From Casuarius casuarius (taxonomy: Eukaryota; Chordata; Aves; Casuariiformes; Casuariidae): a stretch of DNA of 64,000 nucleotides. Location: positions 682,409-746,408 of the forward strand of contig PTFA01000271.1 of assembly GCA_003342895.1 (NCBI GenBank), written 5' to 3'. Position numbers and translations under genes: made by a program. Every line of letters starts with the position of its first letter. Position 1 is the stretch's first letter. The notes under the pieces were generated by a model. That model was not told where the DNA came from. It did not search any database and saw only the letters and a list, made by a program, of their open reading frames with translations. Below are positions 13,131-25,700 of the stretch, piece after piece.

Positions 13131-13772
13131 TGATCCGACCCAATCCTGTTCTGACAGACTTGGTGCAAATAACATGCGAGTTCTCTGCATCCTGATTTAT
13201 CTCCATGCCATCACTGGTACAATTGCAGTGAGGAGCTTCCTGGGGCATAGCTTTGTGTAAAAGCGTCCAGTGTCTGACAAGGAGAACAATACTTTCCCAT
13301 AACAAGCAGACTTCACCCTAGACAGCAGTGGCAAATCTAACACTCAGGAAAGGGGGTTCAGGTTGAGAGCTCAGGTTTGGCCAGAGCCAAGTTCTCGTCC
13401 AAAAGCCAGTTCCTTAAAGAACCGTGTCTCCCCAACGCACTGATACTCTGCAGTGAGGACTTCTCCACTGCTTCACACTTTACACTGTCTGACAAGCTAC
13501 ACAGTAGCAGAGGTCAGCTGCCCCGGTGCACAGCTATGCTTTTTTCTCTCTCACCAGAACACCACTAGAACACATCACCAGCACAAGGATCTCATGGAGT
13601 GCATGGGGGTCCTCCCTATGCACCAGCAGCACCAAACGTTAAGGGTTGTGCTTCATTTGTGTTTGCAACACAAAAACTGAGAGCTGCTGACAAGCATAAT
13701 AGTCTCCTTCATTCAAGGGCATCCATACGTTAATGGGCAGATTAAACTAGGACAGGGGAAAAAAAAACAAAA

Positions 13773-13850
<78 letters not shown>
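13773..13850. repeat. (CA)n microsatellite, about 38 units
   Basis: An uninterrupted CA/AC dinucleotide array of about 77 bases preceded by an A-rich stretch. It is the longest simple repeat in the window and is expected to be polymorphic. Confidence 0.97.
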
Positions 13851-13853
<3 letters not shown>

Positions 13854-15029
13854 GAGTGCAATTGTGTTCCGACTAATCTACCTTCTGCTACTTTGCTTTG
13901 CTATTGCAACCCCATTTTTGTGAGACATCATCTGTCAGGTCGCTCATATGCCACAATTACCTTTTTACCCCAGACAAGAACTACATGGATCACTGATAAC
14001 TAACAAGTGCTGGGAAGGAAAACAGTGAAGGCCCTACTTATAACCAGAGGAGAAGGGGTGGTAGAGAGGATTATTTGCACAAAATTCAGCCTGGGCTTTC
14101 AAACCAGTATTTATAGGTTTGGAAAGAGCCAAGAACAAAAACTTTAAAATTGTTATTAGGGGTTTTATGGAAACTGGATGAATGGATGGTTTCAATGGGA
14201 AGCCAAATAAATAAAAAAGAGATAATTTAGGCCTGGCAGGGAACCTTAGGATCTTGAAATAATAAAGCTAAAAGAAAATAAGAAAATAAAGCTTTCGAAA
14301 AGTGACACGAGGCCTCTGGAGCCCAGAGCATACCCTTTTGTCCAACAGTAGAGATGCTATGCTTGAATCAAGGCATAACAATTGCTACTGCTATTGCCTT
14401 CTTATTAATTATTATTATTAACACAAACTATGCTGTCCTATGCATTGCACTCTAACCACAGCAATACAGTCAGATAAACTGTACACCAAGCACAAAGATG
14501 GCATTTGAGAGAGAAACTGAATCATCCAAAAATAACACGAAGTTATAGCCACTGAGTGGATTCTCCCACTTTGCTTTATCTAGTAAGCCATGCATAAGCA
14601 TTTAAGTCCTTAGATGGTCACAGTGGTGCCTGTATTAACCACAGTAATATCCATGCAGCAGTGACTCCATGTTATTTGCTATTTGCCTGTGGAGCTTCTT
14701 TAGCTGGACATCTCCCAAAACCAACCTACAAAATGGGGAAACAGAAGGCTCCTTACTCTCATCCCTTTTTCAGAATCAGGAAACTTATTCAAAGTAGTGA
14801 TTTGTAGCTTCTTTGTACCTGGACACTTGCAGGATATATGGTCCTGTGGTTTTTTCTGCAAATGCAATTGTTAGGAATGAGCAGAGGGACAGAATCCTAA
14901 AGAGAAGCTGATAATCCTTATAACACACAGGTTTTACGCTAGCAAAATTATACCTCTAGTGGAATGAAGCCCTTTACAAAAACAGCATAGTAGGTGTGAG
15001 TTTTCTTAATTAAGTACAGTATACAGTGA
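13851..15029. other. Non-coding stretch, no gene recognised
   Basis: AT-rich, with a short (ATT)n-like run near 14403-14420. Nothing else was recognised. Confidence 0.5.
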
Positions 15030-15175
15030 ATTTTATTACTCCATTATGCACTGTGACAAATAGGAGAAACTGAGGCAGAGAGAACTGAAGCAAGGAGCCT
15101 TTCCTTTGGGAAAAGGAGGAACCAACCCAGAACTTTTGACTCATATGCTCGTGTTCTTTTTGCTAATGTTCCTTT
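15030..15175 (-). mobile_element. MIR-type SINE, antisense copy
   Basis: It contains 'tattactccattatgcac', then 'aggagaaactgaggcagaga' near 15062, then 'aaccaacccagaacttttgactc' near 15120. This is the reverse-complement order of a MIR core (Pol III SINE): the 'gaaactgaggca(c/g)agaga' box, then 'acccag', then the 5' end. The copy is diverged and incomplete. MIR-type elements are shared by all amniotes. Confidence 0.55.
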
Positions 15176-15179
15176 CCTC

Positions 15180-15258
15180 TGAGCCAAATCCTGGTACTGG
15201 TCTCATTGAAGCCAAGGGTAAAACTTCCATATATGTGAACAGAGCAAAGATTTGAGAC
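15180..15258. mobile_element. MITE-like palindromic element
   Basis: It begins 'gagccaaatcctgg' and contains 'ctcattgaagccaagggtaa' and 'aacttccat'. This follows the order of the small palindromic repeat 'ccaaatcctgg ... cattgaagtcaatgg.aaaactccca ... ccaggattt'. A copy with better-preserved ends lies at 36338-36413. The assignment rests on motif order. Confidence 0.5.
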
Positions 15259-15387
15259 TTCAGTCTGTCATCTGCACTTTAGAATCTTGTGCCTTTACAG
15301 ATGAGGCAGATGCTTCATTCTCCTCTGAGGTTCAGCCAGCTGGACAGTTTATATATTTAGGGCACAATGAGAAAAATGAATAGTAAT

Positions 15388-15423
15388 TAAAAAAAAACAC
15401 AAAACAAAACAAAAAAAACCCCA
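15388..15423. repeat. A-rich low-complexity tract
   Basis: A runs interrupted by single C residues (aaaacaaaac pattern), ending in CCCC. Confidence 0.85.
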
Positions 15424-16325
15424 CTTTCTTCCATATGGAAGATTTTAGTATTTTTAATGGCAAAATTACTCTTTTTCACTTATGGCGCTTCCACACAGAA
15501 TCAGTGGCTTGTGAATGTTCACAGCAAAAACGGCTGAACTCATTCTCACAGAGGTCTGCTATAGCAGCCTGGCAGCTTCCTGCCACAGTTAGAGATAATG
15601 GCTCATGCCACCTGCCTCGCCCAGAAGAAACACTGCTGTGCTCGGTTCTCTTCTGTCATCTTCTGGCCGAAAGACGCTGCTGGATCCTGCCTGCTCTCAG
15701 CAGCTAGGCTGGGCTGAGGTCAGCAGGCAGAGCAAGTTCTTCAGCAGTAAGATGGCTGCCACAGGAGGCAGGTTAGACTTGGTCACCTTGTCCTAGTATG
15801 ACACTAAAGCAAGCGGAAATACTCTCTTCACATGAGATTCAAAACTACAATCCTGACCATTAATGGTATTTCAAAAAAGCAGAGATAATAACTTAACCTC
15901 AGGTACTGATTGGCTACCACTCTGTATGCCTGGGTTCTTTGGGTGCATCTTTGCTTTTTGTTCCACAACCTGCTCCGAGGTCAATCCAGATGCCGCAGGC
16001 CAGTGCTATACAACGTCTAGGCCTTCATGAAGTCCAAGGCAATGGTTTGTACTCAGGGTGGGCAGCGAGCTATTCCTCAGGACTGGGAGAGCACTGCCTC
16101 TCCCCAGGAACGGTTACTGCTCCTCACACTGCTTCTTGCCCTTTGAGGTCTGAGCTTTGCTTCCAGAGGAGAACAAGACTGCAGGTTTGGTCACCTCCCC
16201 TTCAGGGAGCAGAGAAGTGGGGCACTCGGACTCCAACTATATTCCCTGAGGCCTTGCTTCACTTTAGGATTTTGTCAGTCATTACATGCTGTAAGATTTT
16301 TTTTTTAAATCTACTAGTAGGAGAC

Positions 16326-16420
16326 TAACATTGCTATTATCATTACAAATAAAGAAACAGAGATGTTGTTAAGCCCATAAAAGCAAGAGATGACAGAACT
16401 GAAGCTGTAGTCCCATCCAT
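16326..16420 (-). mobile_element. MIR-type SINE, antisense fragment
   Basis: The order 'tattatcattacaaataaag', 'aaacagagatgttgttaagcccat', then 'agatgacagaactgaagctg' matches the antisense core of MIR: the counterpart of 'ttatccccattttacagatg.ggaaactgaggca...aagtgacttgccca'. It is strongly diverged. Confidence 0.48.
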
Positions 16421-16658
16421 ACATCATATGCAATGGAGGAAAGAAGAAGGAATCACATATTTGATAAAACTTCTTCTCCAATCCCCTCATTCTGTCATTG
16501 CAGAGACATTGTATGCTTCGGTCAGGGGTTAGATGCAAAAGGCTTTACTTTCCAAATGAATATGCAATTATATTTCATTCCAGCATTATATGTCAAGGGG
16601 CAACACCACCCAATTATGGTGAATTCTCAGAGCTTCTGCTTTTATTTACGACCAACAA

Positions 16659-16668
16659 AATAAATGCC

Positions 16669-16696
<28 letters not shown>
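16659..16696 (+). repeat. AATAAA followed by a 28-A tract
   Basis: An AATAAA hexamer at 16659-16664 is followed four bases later by an uninterrupted A28 run (16669-16696). This resembles the end of a retroposed transcript. However, the spacing between the signal and the A run is shorter than usual, and I recognise no coding body upstream. It may be a plain A microsatellite. Confidence 0.85.
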
Positions 16697-16699
<3 letters not shown>

Positions 16700-18459
16700 A
16701 GACTTTTCTGCTCACTCTTTGGTCCTCTCTGATTGGAGGTACACTGTTTGCTGGGAGCATATCCTGCAGTTAAAGGTAAAAACCAATTTCTATTGTAAAA
16801 GCCCTGATTTGTGATGCTCATTGCAGAAAATTTCCTTTTAGGGGTAGAAACTTTCTATACCTTGCCCCTCTTCAAAGATGATTTGTCTCCTTTCTTTGAA
16901 AATGAAGAAAATTTTCCCTAGTCAGTTTTGAATCATGGGAGGATGAGTAAGACATAAGGCTTCATCTGGTGATAAGGAAGCATTTGTTGCAAGTTTGGGA
17001 GAAAACTTATTGTAAATGATACATTTTAAGAAAACACAACTGTCTTAACTGATACTTTTTAATTGGCTAGTTTTAAATGGTCAGATATGCTGAGTTAAAG
17101 TCAGCATCTACATTGGTTGAATTAGTTCAACAGTATGAGCTAAGTCTGCTCTACTCCCAAGCACCCCTCCAAAGAAGCCAAAGACAGAACTGCTGAACTA
17201 GACGCATTCTTCATAAATAAGATATGCAGAGGTGGGCTGGCAGGGAAGACAAGGGTTTGAAAACACATTTTGAAATCAGTGTTAGAACAGTTCATAACCC
17301 TACAAAAAAAGGGAAATTCTCACCCTAATATTGGAGGAAGTGGAATTATATTTTTTTGGCTTGTATGATTTTAATTTCTGCATACTTGACTTTGCATAAT
17401 CCTAAATCTAATTAGTTATGGTTATAATGAACAGCCTTCAACTCAACCACTTTGGATTCTTCCTTCGTGAAGCAAAGCCAATGATGACAACAGCATGCAG
17501 AGCCAACAGCATCACATTTTACTGCAGTGGGCAGTCCTGCATCTTCCAAAGAAATAGAGATGCATCTGCCACTTGCTTGGACAGTCCATTCTGGGCCCTT
17601 TTTGGAAATCAACAAGTGAGGGCAAATTCAGTGTAACCAGTCGCCCTGACCTATCTGAAATGGAAGGGAAGGCAGAGGCTGGACTGCTGTCTATTATGTA
17701 TGCCAAAAGCACTGAAAGGGGAACAGACCCCTGCTGCAGCCAAGACCCGGTATCTGATGGATCGGAAGAAACATCCCACTGTACAAGCTCTCTCTGGTTC
17801 TCACAGGTAAAGCTAAGGTAAGAATAGGGTCCAGGTTTGGTCCAAAACATAAACACATATATGCATAAATGTAACTTCACATACATATACAGCTCTTTCC
17901 ATTACCTCTCTGCTCCTATAAACATAGTATTTGAGGCAACCCCAAGCAACTTCACTTGGGTCCATGCTTTTTCACCATCTTCAAGGGAAGAGACAGCTTT
18001 GTACTAGACTCCTGCAGGTCAGCAGAGTGGAGCTGATACAAAGCAAGGGTGGAGAGGGACCTTCTAATTTAAAGGTTCTTCTACAGAAAGTGCCATTTCA
18101 TACCACCAATTCCCAGTTTCTCAGAGTGAGGAGCTGTAGGTGGGAATATCCTTATTCTATCCCCAGGGAAGACAATTTCAGTCACTGAACAGCAGAGACT
18201 CAAACTAAACAGGGTGCATATGTGCAAAGACGCTCACACAATACTAACCTCCAAATACGCCCAAACTCAAAAGACATCAAGATTTTATTTAATTATTGTA
18301 TTTTTAAACCCTTGATTTTCTTGTGGTGGGGGCCTCAGAACCATTGGAGACCTTGGGGGTGGAGGGCTGCCAAAGACAATTGTGGCCCAGGAATATTTGC
18401 CAGCTGGACTATGAAATTCATTTTTGGTTCTCAATTCTTTTTTTCTGTTCTCCTTGCAG
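16697..18459. other. Non-coding stretch, no gene recognised
   Basis: No recognised repeat. Open frames of 60-124 codons overlap on both strands around 17.4-17.9 kb without protein-like character that I can identify. Confidence 0.45.
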
Positions 18460-18566
18460 ATTCTGCTTTCTGGCTTGCTGGGATCTGCAAAAGCCCAGCC
18501 TTACAGACTGCAGGCTGGGACCTTGCTGGGGTATCAGTCCCTGAAATTGAGAAGGCTAATGCAACA
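18460..18566 (+). other. Candidate exon bounded by strong splice sites
   Basis: Upstream is a textbook acceptor: a long pyrimidine tract (18435-18455) ending in CTTGCAG, with AG at 18458-18459. The segment of 107 bases ends in GCAACA followed by GTGAGT (18567-18572), a consensus donor. Two frames are open across it. One runs ILLSGLLGSAKAQPYRLQAG and onward. The other belongs to a 133-codon frame (18222-18623) with an in-frame ATG at 18411. I recognise neither product. It could be an exon of a lncRNA or an unknown gene, or a chance pairing of splice sites. Confidence 0.18.
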
Positions 18567-18649
18567 GTGAGTAGCAATTTGATATACCAGGAAGCCTGCC
18601 TTTTCACAAACTGCACTCACTAGCCACAGTTCCTATTTAACTTTGAAAG

Positions 18650-18731
18650 CCAGATTTTACTCCTATTTACACCAATTCAGCTTTAATAGATACTGCAGAT
18701 TTATAATAGGGATACAGATTTTGGAATCTGG
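18650..18731. mobile_element. Short MITE-like element with inverted ends
   Basis: The ends CCAGATT (18650-18656) and AATCTGG (18725-18731) are exact inverted repeats. Inside lies 'ttttactcctatttacacca', which resembles the 'cagattctgatctcagttacaccagtgtaaat' class of palindromic sauropsid repeats. No coding capacity. Confidence 0.42.
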
Positions 18732-21700
18732 GATTCATTTCCTATTATAAAGAAAGTGAAAAAAATGAAAACACATTTTGAATCCAGCTATCTTGCAGGC
18801 TGAAATTCCGTTCTACAATTTTCCTTTCAATGCCACAGTCTCCTCTGCTGTTTCTGTCTACTTCTAATTTTCAGATGAACTGCTGAGATGCTGAAATTCA
18901 AGCTACACGAATATATATAAAACAATCATAAATACTGTGTTGGTTCAATATCTTCCTATCTGCCCTTCCTTCATCAAAGCAAAAGCCGCTCTTTGCCTGA
19001 TACAGCCAAGAATATCTTGCAAGTATGACTGGAATCCCGCCCAGAAGTGGCTAAGTGTAGCAGAAGACAATCCCAAAGGCTGCTGACCACCACAAAGATG
19101 TGTGAAAATGTCCTGAAGTCAATGCTCAGCTGAAGTAACCCATAGAGAGCACTGACAACCCTCCTTTGCAACAGTTGAGAATGGGGTGTGACGCAAAAGG
19201 CACTGATCTGCTCTAACTGGCAAGGAGGCAGCATTATCTAGCAGCTGAATAAGGAAAGTGGAGTTAGGAAAACATTTTGATCACACAGGCCTTCACCATG
19301 GAGAAGGGTGGAGAACAGAACTCTTTTATATAATAAACCTGAGGCACTGTCAGAAGCAATAGGTCTGAGAACGGCTAAAGCAGGAGGAGGACATTACAGA
19401 TGCTATCAGGTAGTAATCGCACAAAGGTTCTGGAGAAACTGAGACTGAAAGAGATGAGCTCTTAAAGGGAAACACATAGAATCTCATTAAAATCAGCTAA
19501 TTCATAGTGGACTGAAAAGAAACTTGCAGCCCTCACCACTCTCACAAGAAACTAGATATCATAGGTGACCAGTATCAAAATTCCATCATTCTGCATCCCT
19601 TGCAGAAGACTATCTGTGCTCACTTTACAACCAGTTACCTGTCATGCCCTTTCTCAACTCCTTCACCTTTTCCTCATGACTCAGCTCCTGTAATATCTGA
19701 AGCAAAAGAGATCTACAGTTCAGATAAGAAAGATGAATTTTGTCCTATACTCTGGTTTTATCTTTAGTAACCAGAGCTGGCTGGAGAGCTCAAAACAGAC
19801 AGTCTTTCACAAGTCTGTTAGAAAACAGGCAGGTAAAGGTTTACTGGAAGGCAAATCCTAGATGAGCACAGTATGTATGGCATCTTTCCCTCTCCTCTTC
19901 ATAAGCATCTCTGTTGTCCCCACTGCATTTTCAGAACCTGACCTATTAATTGGGCACAAGTACGCAAAACATCACTTGGAACCCACAGTCTTTTCTGGTG
20001 ATTCTGAATGTCTTATTTTTCATCCAGATTCATGTGTTCTGTAAGCTCTACTGACAACACCCCAATTTTACAACATTTTAGTCATTCTTCTCAGAAAAAA
20101 AAAAATACTCTGTCATCCGGATATACTACAAACATCAAAGAAGGAACAGCTTGTGCAAACAAAAGCAAAAAAACAGGACATATGTGTTTGTTCAAATTAT
20201 TTGGAAAACAACATGTATATTAGGAAAGAACAGATAAATGAGGAAAAAGCAGAAAAGTTATTTTCTTGTGAACATTATTCTTAATAAACAACTTGACTTA
20301 CTTTGCTAATAATAATTTGACTGTGACATGGTCCTTAAACTGTCCGGAAATTTTCTTTTGAGCTGCACTTCATGCACAGCTTTTGTCAGAATTTAAATTT
20401 GTTTTACTAGATTGGGGGCCAGAATTATGATCTAGCATTGTGCTAGTAAACAGCAAATTTCTCATTTGCTCACTGTTTGTCTTGCATGACTATTTTAAGC
20501 ACTTCACTTGTACGTAACATACTTCTGTCCACACTGAAATCTTGAATTGCACTCTGACAGGCTCATGAAGACGACAATCACCCAAAGTAATGCAGTATTC
20601 AGTATTTGTAAATAGTTCTGGGTTGTAAGCGCAGACTTAGAGACACAACTATACCAGACTACAGAAGAAGTGGGCGAGTGGGGGGAAACCTGGTATCATC
20701 AGATATTTCAGGGGAAGAGACGAGATGTCCTACCATGGACAATTAGGGCACAAACCACCCCTAGCAGAGGCTCCTTGCTAACCTCCTACCACTCGATATG
20801 AGGACTAGGCTCCTTCCCTTCCCACTTCCTTCCCTTCATTTCTCCTTTCTTCTACTCTCTATTCCTTCAGTATACACAGTTTGATTTGCAGAGGTTTTCA
20901 GCTCATCCATCTGGGTCACACATCCATGGATGACACCGGTACAGGAGTAAATATCCTAACGAGAATCAGGGGTTTTGCTTTTCAGAGCAAAGCACATAAT
21001 GGCAAGAATAGGCTTAAGCACATAAGCAGGATTTAGACAAGCAGGCTCAATTAGCAGCCAGTCCACTCTCTGCACCACTGTTGCTAAAAAAACCACACAC
21101 AAACAAACACACACACACTTCCCTACCATCTTCTGGGTCTTTTCTTTTCCTCCCCTGAGTTCAGATGTCACAGGAATGGAGTTCAGAGCTCCTTTCTCCC
21201 TACCAGTGGGTTGGTTTCACTCTGTTACATTAATGGGAACTGCAGGTGCACTTCAGCCCAAATGAAAATGCCTGTTAATTTCTTCACACAGCAGAGAGAA
21301 GGTTACATGCACTTAGGGAGGAAGAATATATATCCGTTTGTACAATCTCAGCTTTCCAGGGGAAATGTGCAGTGGAAAAAGAAGGAATGATAGGGAAATT
21401 AAATTAAAATACAGGAAAAAGAATATTAGTAACAGAAGGGAAATTTTACCTGTGGTGCTGGCCAAAATGCTTTCAAGATGCTCAGTGAGAATACACTGGT
21501 GTACTGGAAGTCCAGCAGACTGTCCAAATATGATGCTGACTTGGGGGTTCTGGGGAAATTGTTCTGTTTCTACAATGTAAGAGAGCTTTGCTGCTTAGTC
21601 CAGCTCCAGCCTCAGCAGCTCTCGTCCCTTGTTTCTCTGGGTTAACAGGAGCTCCTCACAGAGCCTAGCAGGATAGCACTTCAGGCATTCCTGCGGTATC

Positions 21701-24684
21701 TATTGGCTCTACTGCCAAAAAGGTCTGGGGCATGTTCAAAGGCACTGGTGAATGAAGACAGAATGCATGGCAGCACTCTGAACAACATGTCTTGCTGATG
21801 CCAAATACACTGGCATGAACATATTCTGGTGAGCTTTTCCTAGGAACTCCAAGGACAAAAACATGGGTTGTTTCTACTTACAGTCCAAGCTGTTTGCTTG
21901 GACCTGGAGAACACACCTCCCCAAGCAGCATGAGCCCGTGTTTCCACCAGTCTCACCAAGAGGGCAATCAGTCTGTACAGGCTGCAGTCTCCAGTGCAGG
22001 CTGGCTAGGAACCACAATTATCCTATTATTGTTCTCATCTTCCTTCACTTGCCCCATTCAACCCAGTTGACTTCCCACTTTGGTCAAGGAAGCAAAGTTT
22101 ATTATAGCACCACAGAGAACAGAACAGGACCTGACCTGGCAAAGGTCTTTTGGCACTAAGAGAATTGTTAATATGATTTATATCACAGGGATCTCAAACA
22201 TACTCCCATTCCTCCTACCCTTGCAGTGATGTTCTTCTGTGTCCTTCCAGAGTCTTATTTTTACCTTGGTTCTGTCCCAGTCTCCATTCCTTGTATTCCC
22301 CAACAGTCTCCTTGTTCAGCCTGCTCTGCCAATCTGCCCCTGAATGCTAAGGAGATGGATTAGATCACCTGGCAGGATCTAATCACTGTCCTCCCTGTGA
22401 ACTCAGCCAGAAACAGTTCTCCCACTGCTCCCAGGGTCTTTTTCAGATCTACCTTCTTTCATTATCCTTTCCTGTCCCACTGATTCTTCATACCAAACAC
22501 TCCCAGCCTGCACCCAAATCACTTCTAGAGGTCTCTCTGTTGTGCACTGCAGCTTCATTTCCAGGTATCTTATCAATGGTGTTAAAACATCCCTATCTCC
22601 ATATGTCACCTTCCTAACACATCTCAATTGTGTTTGACTTGGAAGAATGCAGCCATCCTGTGACCAATCAATGTTTGAACACTCAAGGCTGTAGCATTGA
22701 TGTTTCAGTTCATTTCAAGAATGGAAAGGGGCTTAAAAAAAATCCAACCACACAAATGGATTGCATAAGACTTCTTTTCCCACTCTTTTTCATTCCTTTC
22801 CATAAGTTCACCAGGGTGGAAAGGTTTTTGATAGGAACATCAGCCCTTTAAATAAAAATTGGCAAGGTTTCACACCACTCATTTCTTGTAGGCCAGCACA
22901 GGGCAGCATGACATTAATGGCTTGCAGCCATACCATTGACAGGAGGAAAATAATTCCTTCTGCTGGTAAGGGCCTTCCAACTAGTGTGCTTGCAAAATAT
23001 ACTAAGTTCTAACAGCATTTCTTTATTTCATTGATTTTCCCAAAACATTGTCAGAATTTCTGGTAATAAGTTCATTAGCCTCACAACACAGAGATGATGA
23101 ACATATTCCCCAAGAAAAAATCATGGGGAACTGCAAAAAAATTCACAGAACATAAGGGTGGTGCAATGTAAATGATACACCATTCCCAGGCTCTGGGACA
23201 GCCCTGGTGCTGCACTGTGGCTTTTTTTTTTTTAAATCTATCCCAGAAGCAGATTTGGTAAGCTTCATTTTAACCCCTATGTCCACATATAGTGGAACCA
23301 TCAGAAAACAGATTAAGAGAGAATAGATTCAAACACTACAGGTATGAACGAGCAGAAGACCCTCAGCTTGAAAACATGCAACTAATTCTAGCTTTGTAAC
23401 CATCTGGATATCTTAGAAAGTAGAGTCACAGCTTCTTTATACCACTTGCCTCTTCAGTGCCTTACCCACAGGGGTTCTACCTGGAGCTTTTACTGGAGAA
23501 GGCAAAAAGGGATCTCACAGCTGGTTTTCTCAGTACATAACTGAGATCACAAGCAGGATCTGAGGCTGAGAGATTAAGTCCATCTCTGTGAGCAGAGCTT
23601 GTTCCAAGGCTACACTTTTTCCATATCACCAACTTGGTGCACAGATTTTGCTGCACAGTGTCACTTCTGCCTCTACACTTTTATAAACCAGGGATACAAT
23701 CAGGCTCATTCTGCTCTGATATGACTGACTAACCCCCAGTCTGATCACGGACAGTGCCCATCTTCACACCTCATGCATAGGATCAGTTCTTTGTTATTTT
23801 CACCAAAACTTTGTCATTTATCTCTGCATAGTTCAACTCACCACATTCTGTTGACTTTCAGCAAAACCAGCTCAGATACTTCTCCACACTACTAATCTCT
23901 ATAAAAAGCTCAGCCCCAGTTAGAAGAAAGGCTTGTAGTCCCAGAGACAGTCACACAAAGTCCTGTGCACCACTCAGCAACTAAAACTCCCCAACTTCTC
24001 CCTTAAAGTAGCCCTGATGTTTAATAGGGCATGCCAGACTCTGCAGCTTCCTCATGCTACTCTGCCTCACCCAGCAGCCTCACCTCTGCTGCTCCATGCT
24101 ATCTTTAACAACACTTGTTTATACCAGAGAGAAAAATGCTCTAGCATGTTCAGAGCATGCCCCACATGAGGCTATACAGTTTCATAGTAGATTCCCCCTA
24201 TTCTGGAATAAGGCATCAATGTTCTGTTCCACTTGAGCAAATTAGTACTGCTGAAAGACTTGGAAAATAAGCCCACAGAGTCTCCATGTGATACTACGCA
24301 ATATAGATAGAATAGTTTGTTCAGAGCTAGCTCAGGTATCTCTAATTTGGTTACTAACTAGGCCACATGTTACACACGTGCCCATATGGACTCCAGGTAG
24401 TATGCCCCAGTACAGAAGGGTGTCCTACAAGAACGATCTGTTTTGCCCTGATTTCCCTCTCTCCCACCACCATGAAACAGACATAAAGATAACTGAAAAC
24501 TAGCTAGCAGAAGAGGTGTCTCTTGATCATGACATCTGGTTATAATGCAAAACAGTAAAAACACATGTTTACAGAAACTATGTATGTCATGCTGTCAAGA
24601 AAAGAGAGGAAACCTTGACCAGAGTTTAACGTCAATGAAAAAAAGATATAAACAGTACCATAATAGTAATTGTTCATATCACTG
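18732..24684. other. Long non-coding stretch, no gene recognised
   Basis: It contains a pyrimidine-rich block (about 20811-20860), a CA-rich tract (21087-21119), a T12 run (23222-23233) and a pyrimidine-rich zone near 22200-22340. No gene could be identified. The part at 20260-20520 looks complex and AT-rich, in the style of conserved non-coding DNA, but this is only an impression. Confidence 0.45.
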
Positions 24685-24780
24685 TATTGCAACCTCTTCG
24701 AGACATAGATTGTCTAATAGTTGGTATTTGTATGGCACCAAGCATATTTGGACATTCTTATTTGGCTTGAACATGAAAAA
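24685..24780 (+). mobile_element. L2/MIR-type 3' tail, sense
   Basis: The motif order 'tgcaacctcttcgagacatagattgtct', then 'tggtatttgtatggcaccaagcatatttggac', matches the shared 3' tail of L2 LINEs and MIR SINEs: 'gtaagctctt.ggg.cagggactgtct', then 'gtacagcgcctagcaca.tggg'. Only the tail is recognisable. Confidence 0.42.
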
Positions 24781-25479
24781 TTCTTATCTTTCTTATACAG
24801 CCATGCATTCTGTCTTGCATAGTTCATGCTTCAATCCCCTGTATCCATGTCCTACTGGAAGGTGAAGTTTCAACAGTGTTATTTCATCAGTTTGTCTTAT
24901 GTGATTGTAGCAAACATGAATCACAAGGAACTACACTGTTTATCTGTAAAAGCAGGAGAGATAGGAATCAGTGTGGAGTAAGAGGTTCCAAGTTCAGGGG
25001 ATTCAGTAGCAGCTAGACCATCTGTGTTATTCTCTCCTCATGGTCATGTTTACTTCCTTTCTGAAACTACACCTGCATGCCAAACTGAACAGATTCACAT
25101 CCTCATGGCCGGAGAGAAGCACAGTTTTAACACTCTCATGCACTCTTTTCTGGCTTGGCTTTGCTATTTGTAGTATCACCAAGGAAACCAAACTTGAGAC
25201 TGGTGATCTTTATTCAATATGTGCCTTCCCCAGACGTGATCTCAGCTAACTTGTGTATCACTTAACTCTAGACCATTCTTTCCAATACAGATACCGATGA
25301 AATCAATCAGGTTGAACTGGAAGGTAAACGGAGATAGCTGTGTCTCTGAGTAATTTTTACATCCAGTACATAAAGAGCTACAGTGACCTCTAATGGCAGG
25401 CTGCCAAGCTTTTGGAACTACAATACATGTGATGCTAAGCAGAGTGTACTGTATGTTTACTATAAAGATAATGAATCAC

Positions 25480-25700
25480 CTCTAGCACTCACCGGAAGAT
25501 CTCACAGCACTTTGCAACAGTGGGATGTCTTTTTACCTCATCTTACCTGTGGGAACTGGAGGCAGATGGATATGATGTGACTGACCCAAGATCATGCACT
25601 TTATGCAGAACAGCCATGCAGCATATGGTTCAGGGCTTCTGAGTTCCAGGCCAAGGCTTTCTCCATTAAGCGAAACTGTCAATAAAACACACTGGGTCAG
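25480..25700 (-). mobile_element. MIR-type SINE, antisense, relatively complete
   Basis: In order: 'agatctcacagcactttgcaa', 'ttttacctcatcttacctgtggg', 'gatgtgactgacccaagatcatgc', 'cttctgagttccaggccaaggc' and 'tctccatta'. These correspond one by one to the antisense MIR-type element (agatctcaaagcgctttacaaa; cccattttacagatgggg; agtgacttgcccaaggtcacac; cctgactcccagtcca.tgctc; tccacta). It is one of the longer MIR-like copies in the window. Confidence 0.6.

Noticed and set aside
12970..13260. Open frame containing a poly-lysine run
   Set aside because: The lysines are the A36 tract read as codons.
24310..24400. Resemblance to a 'gctagctcaggtatctcta' type sauropsid repeat
   Set aside because: The match is limited to about 20 bases and may be coincidence.
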